Source: Zygnema cylindricum
Lineage: Eukaryota > Streptophyta > Zygnematophyceae > Zygnematales > Zygnemataceae
Assembly (NCBI GenBank): GCA_037447655.1
Contig: JBBHKE010001687.1
Location: 135,901 to 195,900 of the forward strand
Length of the DNA: 60,000 nt
Direction of reading: 5' to 3'
In this document: piece by piece, positions 1 through 11,871 of the stretch
How the letters are laid out: each line of letters begins with the position of its first letter
Position numbering within the stretch: the stretch's first letter is position 1
Translations under genes and position numbers: made by a program
Notes under the pieces: model-generated
Database searches by the model: none
The model's input: only the letters and a program-made list of their open reading frames with translations
Told to the model about the DNA's origin: nothing

Positions 1-3000
1 ATTTTCTTTGCATCACTCGATTAGCTTTCATCAATGAGTGAGATAGAGTTGGGAGTAGGGAAAAATTGTAAATGAGAGAGGCATTGTATCAATCACCATC
101 GTTTTGACGAGTTTAAAGAGTTCAAGAGTTAAAAATAAAATTATGTGGAGGGAGAAAAGCTTCAGCTGAGATAAATTTTCTTTTGACCAATTCTCTCAAT
201 CTCTTCTATGGTGAATGCTTACGCTTTAATTGTGATGCTTCCTTTATGTTATTTGTGGTGTTGACAATCCTATTATTACACACTACTGTGAACATAATAA
301 TCAATTTGTCGACATTTTTTTAGTACGCAAAATGCATCAAGGATTCGGTTAGTCCATGCTTTTTAAATTTGTGTCCATATTATCGTCATTATTTCCTTCT
401 TTGTTCCTTTCTACGGACGTTTTAAGCGCCCAAAATGCAACGTGACTTGGTTTCCCTTATTTTCTTAAATATATTGTTCCTCGTGTCATCGTAAGTTATT
501 GTTTCTTACTTGGTTATGTGTTATTTTACTAGTTGGCATGTGTTTGTTTTTTTTGCTGACTGTTAATGCTTTCGCATTTGCTTTTTATGGTTTACTCCGT
601 GTATAAGGTTAAGTTTTGATTTGTCTCGATATTTTTTTTCGATAATTTTGCTCTATTGACCAATTCATATATTTTTTCCGACAGTTTGGTTGAGCGCTCA
701 TTTCTTTGCTTTAAACATTTTTTTTCTCTTATTGTAAAGACAAATGCCCACCACACTAATAATATGGTTGAGGTGTAAACTTTGCTAGCTATTGAATACA
801 ATCTCCTAATTTATTAATAATCATTTATAATTCGATATTATTTTCAATGCTCAAAATACATACTTTATATGTTGTTTTTGTGTACGATTTTGAATAAACA
901 AGTCGTGAGGGTAATCGATCACAAACCTCTCCAGCAACGATTACAAGAATATCGAATGCAGAATGGTAAAAGGTGGTGCATTATACCTTCAACTAATAAA
1001 TGTTTAGGTTATATTTAAAAGTGGTTTCAAGTAGTTAAAGCAAAACTACCAGCTACATGTGGATAACTTATTATATTATGTAATTTTTTTTTCACTCGCT
1101 TACCTCGTGAAGGTAAACAAATAAAAATTACATCAATAAAATAGCGGCACAACAAAAAAAAATGTATGCCCATTAGTATATATTCTCTACGTAAACCGCA
1201 CATTAGTGATGTGCATACCCTTATAAGTATAGTATTAAAGGATATTTTTCACATTGAGTTACCTAAAAAACTGACGTATTGTCACGTCTGTTGACCAAGT
1301 TCCACACGATTAAAGTGTGATATAACATCTTAAAAAATAGAATATGGTTTTACATTTTTCCCTAATCGTCACATTTACCCGTCAACCTTTTTTTCTCAAA
1401 TAGGTTATTGTTTATAGGGCAATCGTGCTTGAGAGTGCCCATTGGGCTCAAGACATTTTGTGACTAGATATGTAACGTTTACGCTTTAAATTTATTTATG
1501 TTATGTATACAACATCCACAAGATTGTAAACTCCTTAGTGCATTTTGGAAGTACCTGCAAGGTATTCCTCCCACCGTCTTTCATACCTTAACAGGAATTC
1601 CTCTCCCACCTTTATATGTTTTTCCTCCCTAACCAATTTTGATGATTGCCTAATGGATGTAATTTACAAACTAAGTTACAACGAGGGTTTTTATGAAAAT
1701 CTCGTTGTGTGGTTAACATGAGGCAATTTATCTTGCCTCTTCGAAAGGTGAAGGTAAAAGTAATGCACACGTGTGCCCCACCTGCTATATAGGGAATTTG
1801 TGTCTTATTTCCTCAACAGTTTACACATGGTTTTACATTTGTGGACATATTATTTTATAACGTCCACGTTTGTTTTTTTTTTTAGACATAAGTTTCAAAT
1901 TATTTCCTCGGAGTGTCATCCGCCTTTTTAGTGTGGTTTATTTTTCAAACAATATAATCTGGTGGTGGTCGGTTCTCGACCTATCTTTCTATGGTTGACA
2001 TGCTGGACTTATTTCTCATCACTAAACAGATCGAGTGTCTCAAAGTTAGTCTATGAGAAGGATGTCGCTACCACTGAATTTGAATTTATCGAGTCAATTC
2101 CCACTAACTCCCAATATGGTTAAGTTATTTATTCTGTGGGGTTTAATTATGGAACGAACTCATTTGATACATCGACCCAGACATGATAACTTTGCACTTG
2201 CACTATTTTTTCTTATAAATGATTTTTTAAAGAAACTTTTGTGTCGACTGCACTTTTGTCATCTAGTACTTGTTTCATATCGCCTCTGTTCAGCATTTCC
2301 TTTGGGATTTGGCTTAGCTCCCTCTTACCACCTATGATTATATCTCACGTTTACACTTGTTCATACGTGCTCGAGCTCGATGGCGCCGTTTGATTTTGTC
2401 GTTTTATATAGGAGAGTTAGTTTATTAATATGCCACTATTTAAGATTGTATTACTCTTGAGGTGTGATCTTGTCTTCAACGTACAGTTTTATATATTGTT
2501 CATTCAAAACGTGTCAGATTTGTTTTGTGGGATGGTGCACATCAAATTTTTTGCATCATTGGTTTGGTGGAACTTACGCGTTGACGTGACCGCTTGGACG
2601 TTGTGAGGAAGAACGAGCACAAATCGCGTTGCATAGTTTTAGTTGTTTGTGTGTTGACTTAGACGAGTTGATTGAGTACTTGTCGTCGACTCTTTTTTGA
2701 GGGGGGGTACTTGGCCCCATTTTGTCGTGAAGTCCTTTAATCGCTTATTTTTTATCCTTGGCTCCACAACACGTGCAAACGCCCATTATTGTATGTTTTT
2801 TATAATGCAGGTGTAGATTGTCGATGTGTTATTGATCACCCTCAATTGGTGAGGCGTTTGCGTGATCCAAGAGGTTGCCATTAGTGGTTTCTAGTTTCGC
2901 AGGTAAACGTTTGAGTAGTTTTTGTTAGGGTGCAATATATTGTTGTTGTTTTTGTATTATCCGCATAATTATTGTACTACCTTTCGCTATGTGTTCGGTC

Positions 3001-3280
3001 TTTCAAGTTATTTATCTTATTTTCAAGTAGTTTTGTTTGGTTTCAAAGGTTTTTTCTAGCTGCTCTGTCGTTTGTTCCCCGTATTTAGACTGATTTCCAT
3101 CGTGCCTACTTTTTAGATCTCGTTCTATATCGAGGTATAATGTGAACAATTGTCTTATTAGCCTCCTCATTTTTGTTTGTTTCATCCGGTGCTGGCTATC
3201 ATCTTATTGTTTTGGGTCCTTTCCCGTGTTTTCAAATATAATAGAATGCTATAATTTAAAACGTATTTTAGTTTATTTTT
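1..3280. other. T-rich stretch with no supported gene
   Basis: No open frame longer than about 94 codons, no recognised domain and no convincing exon on either strand. The plus strand is T-rich with many short homopolymers. A G-rich run after a T tract near 2694-2708 resembles a polypurine tract, but no LTR pair could be paired with it. It may be an old transposon remnant; nothing firmer can be said. Confidence 0.5.
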
Positions 3281-3955
3281 TTTATTTTTGTTCTATACAA
3301 AAGGGTTGAATATGGTCGTACCTTTGGAAGGTTGTCGAGCGTGCATGAGAAACATAAGAGAAGGGCACACAACCCGGAGTAGTCGACTTCTGAGACCTGC
3401 AAATAACCCCCAAATGCGAATGCTTCCCATAATAATGATAATGCCCACGGCTGCCCACATCCCTTTTTTAGATATGCATGCAAAATAGGGGAGACCCTCG
3501 GACAGGGAAAAGGGATGAGTGCATGGGAAGGCGAAAGGAATTCCCTCCCCCTTCCTTTCCCCCACCTGGCCGGGGGAAAGGGGTTGGGGTCTTGGTAGTT
3601 GGTTGATATCCCAATCCCCCCCCCCTCTTAGTCAATCGTGACTAAGACATAAAACTACCCGCCCCATTTGCAGTTCCCACAGAACCAGGTGTTGGAGGGT
3701 AGAGAGCGTGGCTCCCAAGAAAATGGGAGACAAGCTGAATGGGAGTGTGGCATTCATTGACCACACTGATTGCAGACCAATAAGTCGTGCAGCTGGGAGG
3801 ACTGATTGGAAGCTGATGAAGAGGAAAGAGGATCGACAAAGTAAGTTAAGTGAAAAATGGGTTTGTCCTCCAGTCCCCGAAGATGGCAAGGAGCCTAATT
3901 GATCTGATTCTCTTTAATTCTTCGACCATCCTTTCCCTCCAATGTAAAAACCCTT
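3281..3955. other. unassigned stretch left of the gypsy pol
   Basis: This lies beyond the 3' end of the minus-strand gypsy pol. Short open frames exist on both strands (for example 3708-3902 plus, 64 codons), but none shows a recognised motif. A run of ten C occurs near 3617-3626. The 3' LTR and polypurine tract expected here for the gypsy element are not visible, so the element is probably truncated on this side. Confidence 0.45.
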
Positions 3956-3999
3956 TTATTGGAAACTTCGACCACTTTCAAAATTACTTGCCCGGCATA

Positions 4000-5060
4000 A
4001 ATATATAGTGTGTCCTTCTTTAGTTGCATCCGATATACGAAGTCCCCGGCATAAATCGTCGTTGACGTGGCACATAATTCCCGCTCCGGCGCTAGAATAC
4101 CACAACTGATCTTGGTGTTGAGCCGCGTGCAAATTTCCTATGGCGAGAGGCATTTCTCGGTGAAATATCTTGGCCCTGTCGGCAATCAGTTTTTTGACTG
4201 TTCCCTTGTCATCCATCTCCAGAGGACTACCGCTTGGGCCAATGCAGCCCCACGAAGGATGGGATGATGTCCAAATAAAATGAAGTAAGAGCTATAGAAG
4301 TGGAGAGAAGCTTGCCGGCTAAATCTATAACCCATAGCAATCGAAGGCACCCTCCTGTCCCACTCCCCCAAATCTTCTTCAACTGCATATTTTCGTAGTG
4401 ACCGCTTCCCTTTCTGTACACACCTTTTGGCCAAAGCGTCGGCTTGCGGGTGGTCACGGCTGGTCAGCCGATGGTAGACAAGGCATTTTTCCAAGAGGTT
4501 GGAAAATTCTCTGGCAAATTCAGAGCCTTGGTCGGTTAGAACTTCTCTAGGCGCCCCGAATTGGGCTAAAACCCTTTGCAAAAAGGCATCTGCAATTGCC
4601 TTGGACTTTTTCTGGGCAAAACCACCAATTTGATCCGCTTGGAAAAATGTTCTATCATGACCAACACAAAGCGGTTCCCCCGCCTGCTGGTCGGAAGAGG
4701 TCCCAAAAGATCTAAAGACCACCGATAAAACATCCCCCGGATAGGAAGCGAATGAAGCTCAGTTCCGCCTTTCTTGTCAAACGCTGCCTTGACTCGATCG
4801 CAAGAGGAGCAAGTCTGTACAATCCGGTTGACTTGGGTCCGTAACCCGTGCCACCAATAAGAGCTGGTAACCACAGAAGTGGTTCGCTTTTGCCCGAAGT
4901 GTCCACATTGCTGATGGAGATTGGAAATCAGAGTTTCTTGGTCTGAAGGGGAAGGAACCACTTTCTTCGTGCCGTCTGACCATTTCCGGAGGAGAATGCC
5001 TCTGTCCCAATCATACGCAGCCATTCAGGTCTACACTCGGGATAATTGAATTCCAGTCAA
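4000..5060 (-). pseudogene. gypsy integrase remnant
   Basis: Two overlapping minus-strand frames (5024-4566 and 4722-4186) together cover a Ty3-type integrase. The HHCC zinc-binding part is visible (HQQCGHFGQKRT, then CSSCDRVKA). The catalytic core has SLDLLGPLP and TDQGSEF, so the first two acidic residues are present. The third region reads HPQADALAKR where the family has D-G-x-x-E-R, so the catalytic glutamate is replaced by lysine. A frameshift near 4600-4700 separates the halves. A TGA and a TAG lie just upstream of 5024. This copy cannot encode an active integrase. Confidence 0.8.
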
Positions 5061-5239
5061 GTGGGGAAGAGGCGAGCCCTGCAAGATAGATTGGAGTGCA
5101 TCGGGGTCGTTCCACATATCCTTACGTCCGGCCCCTATTGGCGCATGCCCCTCCACGTCACCGGAGAAAGTTAATAGTTCTCCCCCTGATTGGGGAAACC
5201 AGATGAAGGCGGAGGATGCTCGAATGAGTCCCAGACTAA

Positions 5240-5700
5240 TTTCCGAGTCCTCATCATGGCGAGCCCCGGTAGAATCCATGGTGGAGGGATCGAGATTCCG
5301 GCTAAGTCCGTCGGCATTCTTATGGATTTCCCTTGCCCTGTGAACTATGTCGAAATCATATTCCTGCAGGATAAGAACCCATTTGGCGAGTTTGTCGGTT
5401 AGCTTACAGTTCTACATGATCCGTTTCAGGGGTTGGTGATTAGTTATCAGGGTGAAATGGACCCCGTACAAATAAGGCCGGAAATGCTAGATTGCCTTAA
5501 CCGCTGCAAGTAGCTCTCCGTGGTAATCGCTATAATTCCCTTCTGCTGTGTTATTGCTCCGGCTGTTGTAAGCCACCACATATTCCGCTCCGGCATCATC
5601 GACTTGAGCCAAAACCGCTCTCTATCCAAACCTGCTCCAGTCAATGTAAAGGAGGAAAGGCCTTTGGTGATCACGCATCCGGAGCACGGGGTGCTGTTTC
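5240..5700 (-). pseudogene. gypsy RNase H remnant
   Basis: The reverse strand reads through family motifs including HFRPYLYG, TNHQPLK, KLTDKLAKW and EYDFDIVHRAREIHKNADG, the usual connection of RNase H to integrase in Ty3/gypsy Pol. The frame is broken by at least one shift near 5640-5670 and by two TAG codons (inside AVKAI-HFRP and IM-NCKLT). It lies directly downstream of the RT in element orientation. Confidence 0.75.
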
Positions 5701-5717
5701 AGAGCATCCTTAAAGAA

Positions 5718-6560
5718 CTAGAAGGCGACCTGTTGCTCTTCGGCCCACTGCCATTCTTGGTCCTTCCGTAATAGCTGATTAAGGGGCTGAGAGAGACTAG
5801 TGAACTCGGGGATAAACCGCCGATAGTAGTTGGCCAGACTTAGAAAGGTGCGAAGCGCCAAGATGTCTTGCGGTGGGGGAAGGGCGTCAAGGACTGCCAC
5901 CCTGACCATGTGGGGACCTACAGTCCCGAGAGTCACCTCATGTCCGAGGTAAATTATTTTTTGTACCCAAAATATACCTTTGCCCGGGTGACATTTCAAG
6001 CCTGCAGCTTGGAGGGCCCGGAGGAGGATCTTGATATGCTCCAGGTGTTCTTCAAAGGTATTTGAGAATGTGATCACATAATCAATATAGCACCAGGCAC
6101 AATCGATTCCTCGGAAAGCTTCGTCTATGGCCCGTTGGAATTTGGCTGGTGCATTGTTTAGTGAAAGGGCATGTAAATCCACTCGTAAAGTCTAGATCCT
6201 GCCCAAAGTGCCGTTCTCTTCCGGTGTTTCGGTTCCATGGCAATCTGGTGGAATCCGTTTTTCATATCCAATGTGGAGAAGATGGTGGCCCCAGCAAGAG
6301 AGTTCAATACCTCTTCCGGGGTCGGCATTGGATACCGGTCAGAAATGGTGGCCGTGTTCAGCATGCGGTAATCCCCACATATTCGGAAATCTACAGTTTT
6401 CTCGGATGAGTCTTTATTAGCAAAGGGAACTGTGGGGGAAGCAGACCCATAGAGTTTGGTACTTTCCTGAACTAATCTGGCGTCAACTAAGGTTTAGACC
6501 TTAGCTGTAATGAACTCTTTCTCCTTGAAGCTGAGAGGATATTGTTTCTGCCAAACCGTT
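5718..6560 (-). pseudogene. gypsy reverse transcriptase remnant
   Basis: Family motifs appear in order: DFRICGDYRMLN, DRYPMPTPEEVL, FSTLDMKNGFHQIAM, then after a break near 6170 a second frame with CYIDYVITFS, FEEHLEHI, GLKCHPGK, YLGHEV and ANYYRRFIPEF. The palm motif has aspartate-tyrosine where family members have the aspartate pair, so the second catalytic acid is lost. A TAA interrupts the thumb-proximal N-terminal part (FITAKV-TLVDARLVQ). The order and motifs are typical of plant Ty3/gypsy elements. Confidence 0.85.
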
Positions 6561-8379
6561 GCCGTTTCGTCAATCAAGTCAATCCGAAAGGGGGTCTCTT
6601 TGTAGATTTCGACCTCTGTTTCTGACTAGGAGAACACATGCTTGTTTTTGGCCAAAAGTTTTGAGAGCCGCGTCTTCTGTTGAGGACCCAACTGCTCCCC
6701 TAGGGTCTAATCCGTTTTCCTAGGCTCAATAGCAGCCCAAACCTTCGCCGATCTACCCCAGAGGTTAATGTCGAATTCCAATCTTACCGGTGGATCTGCC
6801 TCTACCCATTCGGCTAGGACGTTATTGCTGACATCTTCCACTAAGCTGTTGCCATCTGAGCCGCCGCCACCCCCCATTGGAAAAACCTGTGGTGGTGAAA
6901 TGTGATTTTTTCTTCTCCTTTCTCTCCCCCCCTCAAGCTTCAAAGTTGCTTGCATCGATAACAACTGAGGAGCTTGAAGGTAAATAGCCCTTGATTCCGG
7001 GACTTGAGACTGGAAAAGGCAAGTGGATGCTTGAGCACCCTTGTTATCAAACTCAAATACATACTTTGCCCAATTAGGCTGCACCTTTGAAGGTATTTAA
7101 TACCTGGTCAGGCCGTGGTGCCTTTATGGAATCCCATAGCTTCTTCCCTGTTTTGCAATTGTCGGTGTTGTCCAGATTCTCGCCTTACTGTCAAAAATCA
7201 ATCCCGCTGCACCTTTCCGATAAGCGTGACTGTGAGGGAAAGAGACTAATGTTGGGAGGGCTTTCCGTGGGAATCTCGGTTTGTTGCACCGAAAGGAAAT
7301 GGAGCGCTCGGGTTGCCTTATAGGGGTGACCATCCTTCCTTCCCCAAGTATCTGCTGCACCGAATTGTTCTGGTCGAGGGTCTGCTTATCCAATAGCTGC
7401 TGGAGAACTAGAAGCGGGATCATATTGGTCTAATATGCCCTGACTCTGTGTGCTCTTGATCCCATCTGGGCGGCGTCAAAAACCAAGGGAGCTCCTAAAA
7501 TCTGGGTTATCTGATTCCACCTGCTGTAACTTGTTTCCGTTTATCATCTCGTGGGTGGACATTCTCCACAACGTACCCCACCGGTGTGTCTTGGTGGTGT
7601 TGTATCCACGAGAATAATTCGATCATCCAATAAAATGTTCGGCTTTTGCGGTCTTGATGCCCTCTACCTTGTCCCGCTAGGGAGTATCCTTGACAAGGCT
7701 ATCCTGCCATCACCAGATTTATTCTTTCCAAATTGGCTAGATGTGGTTTCAAGATGTTTTATATATTCTGCGGAAGACTCCGGTGAGCTTTGGAAAAGGC
7801 AGACACTAGAAGTTGTTGAAGATATAGGGTGTGAAGTTGGTGAAGGTGGTGTTTGCTGACAGCCCGTGCCTCTGGTGATATCTCCACGGCTATATATGAC
7901 TCTAGTCCATATCTTGTTTTAAGATCAACTTCTAAATCGGAGCTGATTCTAAGAAATAGAGATAAAATTCGGAGGCCAGAATGTGGGACTGTCAATGACA
8001 CCACATGTCGATGGAACTCTTCGTTACCAGACCTGGTTTTGGAAGCATCATACAGGAGTGTAGAAACGACTTCTTTTATAGGTAAAGCTGAGAAAGTGTG
8101 ATCCACTCCCCGCCGGAGTTTCGCCACCAGTAATAATCTATTCTTGTATTCCTCTTCCCACCGCTTGGAAATAGGGAATTGCTAGATTTTTTCGGCAATA
8201 TCTGTGGAAATGCCAAACAGTTCCGTAAGTTATGATGTAGTATACACCGGGTAGCAACCAGACACCGAGACATTTGTCTTCCCCGGGTTAGGAACCACCA
8301 CTTTGGTTCCCTCGAGATTTCCAGGGATCTGAACGGTACACTGTCAAAACCGCGGGGTTTCAGTACAGTTCTTTCCACA

Positions 8380-8850
8380 CGCCCAAACTCATATTTAGCC
8401 GGGTCCAAGTAGCCATTCCCAACAGAATTTCAAATTGAGTCCCTTCCACCACTAAGAAGGGAAGCTCAATTTTCACGTGTTGGCCTCCTTCATCAGAAAA
8501 CTTGATTTCCATGGCCTTGATAATCCAATGGACGCGCTGACTGCCGCTGCTTACGGTGCTTCAGCAGATATTGCTTGGACAAATTTCGGGCCGGAGTTCC
8601 TTGGGCAGTTTCCACAATTAGAGGTGGTGATGATATTGGGGAGCGCTCTGGTGTCGACCACACCGTCCTGGTATCCTCCGTCCCCGTTGAGCTTGAAGTT
8701 TCCTGTTCGGTTTAGTATAAGAGCCACTGATAAGGCTTTGTAGTCCCTATCCTCTATAGGGGTTTTCGGATATGTGGACAAAAAGACTGCGGTTGGCAAA
8801 GTGGTTCGGTCGACCCTCCCTTTTCCAGAGTGGATCTCTTCTCCCAATGC
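8380..8850 (-). pseudogene. gypsy aspartic-protease-like remnant
   Basis: On the minus strand DGVVDTRALPNIITT looks like a retropepsin flap-side active-site stretch in which the usual D-T-G-A is D-T-R-A. After a frameshift near 8530 the frame continues with IELPFLVVEGTQFEILLGM, matching the second half of gypsy proteases. About 1.9 kb of low-similarity spacer, with several broken frames, lies between this and the RT. Confidence 0.55.
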
Positions 8851-8853
8851 CTA

Positions 8854-10851
8854 AATGAGGATTTCTTCAGGCAGGTTGTGGGAGGATGCTATAGTCTTTA
8901 CCTGGGTGAGGGCGTATGGCATGAGGTGTCTGACTAGCATGACAGCCGGTTTGAAGGAAGGAATGGTAGCTTTCGGTGAAGATGGGAGTGAATCCGGTTT
9001 TTGCGGATCCTTATCCTGTCCCTCTTCCTCCTCATTCTCGTAGCCAAAATATGAGATTGGCGAAGTTAGGGGAGTGTCATTTTCCGAGCGTTCTGCCATG
9101 TATCTCTCAAACCAGTCTTGATTGTCCTTTTTCTCTTGTTCCAGTGACTCCTTTTCCCGTTGTTGTTTCTTGCTCTGGTAGTTTTCGAAACCGGGAGGTA
9201 GTTTAGGTTTAATAGGCAGAGAAAGCGGGTGAGTCGGTTTGATCTCGAGGCCAATTTCACTGTTGAGGATCACCGGCCGGGGAGTAAATGACAAAGGCCC
9301 TGTAGCCTTCTGGTTGTGGTCACGCAAACCCATTCTCTGCTTGTCTCTTCTATGCTCCGAGGTGGAATTTCGAAGTTGTCGACGGCTGTCTCCCACCCCA
9401 ACATTCCAAGCCCGAGACAGGAAGGTTCGAGCATGGTGGGATTTTCAGGGTTCTAAATCCCAGCCCGATAAGTCATCATCATTAAGACCTGCTTTGCTTT
9501 GAAGTTCAAGCTCCGCGAGCTTCTGTAACAACTGATGTTTTTGTATTTGGAGTCATTGTGCTGTTATGAGAGAAGCATGTCGGGAAGGAGATCCCAAACG
9601 GATGGCAGCCAACTTTGCAGCCATTTCGGCCAATTGCTGACTCAGCTTGATGATGATCTTTGGTGTAAGTCTGGTCGGAGCCACCGGTGCTCGCTCTGGT
9701 TCCTCTTGGGTAAGCGGAGCTCTGCGTCCCCGAGGGTAGAGGAGTTAAAGTGGGAGAGGGTTAACGACAGTTTCTCCTTCGCCAGTAAATAGGGGGAACT
9801 ACATCATTTATTTGGGGACCCCATTCTTTTGGAAACATTGCGTTTCCTTATGCTTGATGAAACCGCAAGCCTCGCATTTTGTTACTTCGGAGGTGTATTT
9901 GCTGCGGATTTCATTTGATATCTGGGCGTCATCAAATTTTGGAACTTTGATTTGTCGCAGCTGGGATTGCGACATTTTGAAGGTTTCTCCTCGGGGAATC
10001 GGACGCTAATTGTCCTTCGTTACGGGAGTTTTCTCCCCCCCCCCGTCTTCCTCTTTAAGTCTTTCTTGTTGCTTCTCGGTCCTTTTTGCACGTTCTTTCT
10101 CCCATTCCTTTAGCTTTAAGGCCAGCTGCGGTTTAAGTTTCCGTGTGCAGTGCTTCCACCCATGGCCTGTTTGTTGACAATTTAGGCAATTGTAAAGAAA
10201 AACTCTTTTTTCTGCTCCCATTGTCGGCCACTTGCTTCCCTTTGAGCTTCCACAAAGCTTGAAGTTCAGCCTTTTCCTCCTCACCCAAGGAGGTCTCCCC
10301 CGCGAATCCTGCAAAATTGGTGCGGGTCTACCGGTCACGACCTTCTCCTTTACCTCACTGTGGACAAAGTGATTTTACAACTTCAACGCCACTAGCGAAT
10401 TGTCCTTAGGTGAGGGATTAATGTTTTAAATTGCCTGTCCGGCAATCCAATTATCCAGAGCAGTCTGCCTTGTTGGCCCGAATGAATTACGCACGGCGAT
10501 GAAATATTTGGTTGCCATCGCCTAAAGATCAATAGTGGACAGCTTTGTCTTCTAACAAAGGCTGGAGAGTCGGTTAAAGAGGGTCTGCGGAGTCTCGTTC
10601 TTCAAAAATCGTAAATCCGTGAATTCCTTAATCGCATACTCGTTCCTCTCGGTGTAAAGCAGTCTCCAGGTGTTAAGCAGGGTGGTTTAATGGTTGGGAT
10701 TGGCAACCATGCGAGTCACTACCTAGGCTACCTAGATTCCTTGTAGCTCGTTAACATAGGTACATCTCTGTGCTTATAGTTTCATGTCCTGTGTAAAGGT
10801 AGCAGTCACAGGGGTTGCACCCTCCGCAGCCTGAAACTGTGAGACCTCCAT
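8854..10851 (-). pseudogene. gypsy gag with two CCHC knuckles, interrupted by TAA/TAG
   Basis: The start codon at 10851 sits in the LTR end (MEVSQFQAAEGATPV). A single frame can be followed without any shift from 10851 to about 8554. It contains NTWRLLYTERNEYAIKEF (capsid-like), a first zinc knuckle CLNCQQTGHGWKHC near 10190-10150 and a second knuckle CEACGFIKHKETQC near 9880-9840, then a charged, Gln-rich tail. I count 14 in-frame TAA/TAG and 2 TGA codons up to 8551. It is not translatable under the standard code, yet it has no frameshift, unlike the pol part downstream. Confidence 0.7.
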
Positions 10852-11243
10852 TGGCCCTCAGAGTAAGCAGATTCAAAGAAGTTAATCTAGATAGTGCCGA
10901 CTCCTAACTTGATATAAACCCAAATGATTGACCCCTTGACAATCAGAACCCAAATATAGATTCACCCCTGTGAAATAAGACTTTCTGTGTGGTCAGTTCC
11001 ACCACAGAATGCAAAGTTAGAATATGAGATTTGGACACATTCACCCACTTTGACTTTCCCTTTGAAATGCAGCCACCGTGGCAGACAAAAACTCTGACTG
11101 ACTACATCCTTTTGTAGCGTGGACTTCCGTGAGTCCGCAGCAAAAAGAATCACTGAAAATGGTCAAGTAAATTGATAGTTATGGCTGCCCAAAGTTAGCC
11201 ATTTATACAAGATGCTCTCTGGGAGAGGCGACTACCTACTCAA

Positions 11244-11304
11244 GGGTTCGAACCTGGGACCTTTCACTTCAGCTGCGAACGCACTACCACTGTGCCACCA
11301 GCTC
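11244..11304 (-). pseudogene. truncated tRNA-like unit in left TRIM LTR
   Basis: The left LTR starts within box B (GGGTTCGAACC on the plus strand), so the 3' acceptor strand and terminator are missing while the D and anticodon arms remain. The array boundary therefore falls inside the tRNA-like unit. Confidence 0.6.
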
Positions 11305-11515
11305 GATGTAGAGACTGGCGGGTCCGTACCCATTTATTACGGGCAACTCGAGTATGGATATTCCATATTCTACCCTGTATTGGACCGGCTTCACGTGCCA
11401 ATCCAACACCCCCCCTCACGGGAAAGCCGGTCAAACCATCCGCAATCCCGCTGGCTCCGATACCATGTTAGATTTCCTAGAATGGGATTCGGCATGTCCC
11501 ACACTTGGGAAAATT

Positions 11516-11586
11516 GAGCCGGCCAGGGTTCGAACCTGGGACCTTTCACTTCAGCTGCGAACGCACTACCACTGTGCCACCAGCTC
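11516..11586 (-). ncRNA. tRNA-like unit inside TRIM LTR, copy 2
   Basis: Minus strand, 71 nt, folds as a tRNA. The acceptor stem is GAGCTGG with CCGGCTC. The D arm has a GCAC/GTGC stem with AGTGGTA loop. The anticodon stem is TTCGC/GTGAA with a 7-nt loop AGCTGAA. The T arm is CCAGG/CCTGG with loop TTCGAAC. Box A (TGGCACAGTGG) and box B (GGTTCGAACC) match Pol III promoter elements, and AATTTT follows immediately as a potential terminator. Position 33 is G rather than the universal T, so it is probably not a decoding tRNA; a literal anticodon would be CTG. Confidence 0.7.
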
Positions 11587-11800
11587 GATGTAGAGACTGG
11601 CGGGTCCGTACCCATTTATTACGGGCGGCTCGAGTATGGATATTCCATATTCTACCCTGTATTGGACCGGCTTCACGTGCCAATCCAACACCCCCCCTCA
11701 CGGGAAAGCCGGTCAAACCATCCGCAATCCCGCTGGCTCCGATACCATGTTAGATTTCCTAGAAATCCGGGATTCGGCATGTCCCACACTTAGGAAAATT

Positions 11801-11871
11801 GAGCCAGCCAGGGTTCGAACCTGGGACCTTTCACTTCAGCTGCGAACGCACTACCACTGTGCCACCAGCTC
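11801..11871 (-). ncRNA. tRNA-like unit inside TRIM LTR, copy 3
   Basis: Same 71-nt unit as in the middle LTR, with one acceptor-stem change (CTGGCTC 3' strand) that still pairs through G-T wobble. Boxes A and B, T arm and downstream TTTT are kept. Confidence 0.65.

Noticed and set aside
8551-10851. Alternative nuclear code with TAA/TAG as glutamine
   Set aside because: The host LSMT, GH16 and VHL exons use only CAA/CAG for glutamine, and the genes end in TGA, TAA and TAG. The pattern is limited to the decayed element.
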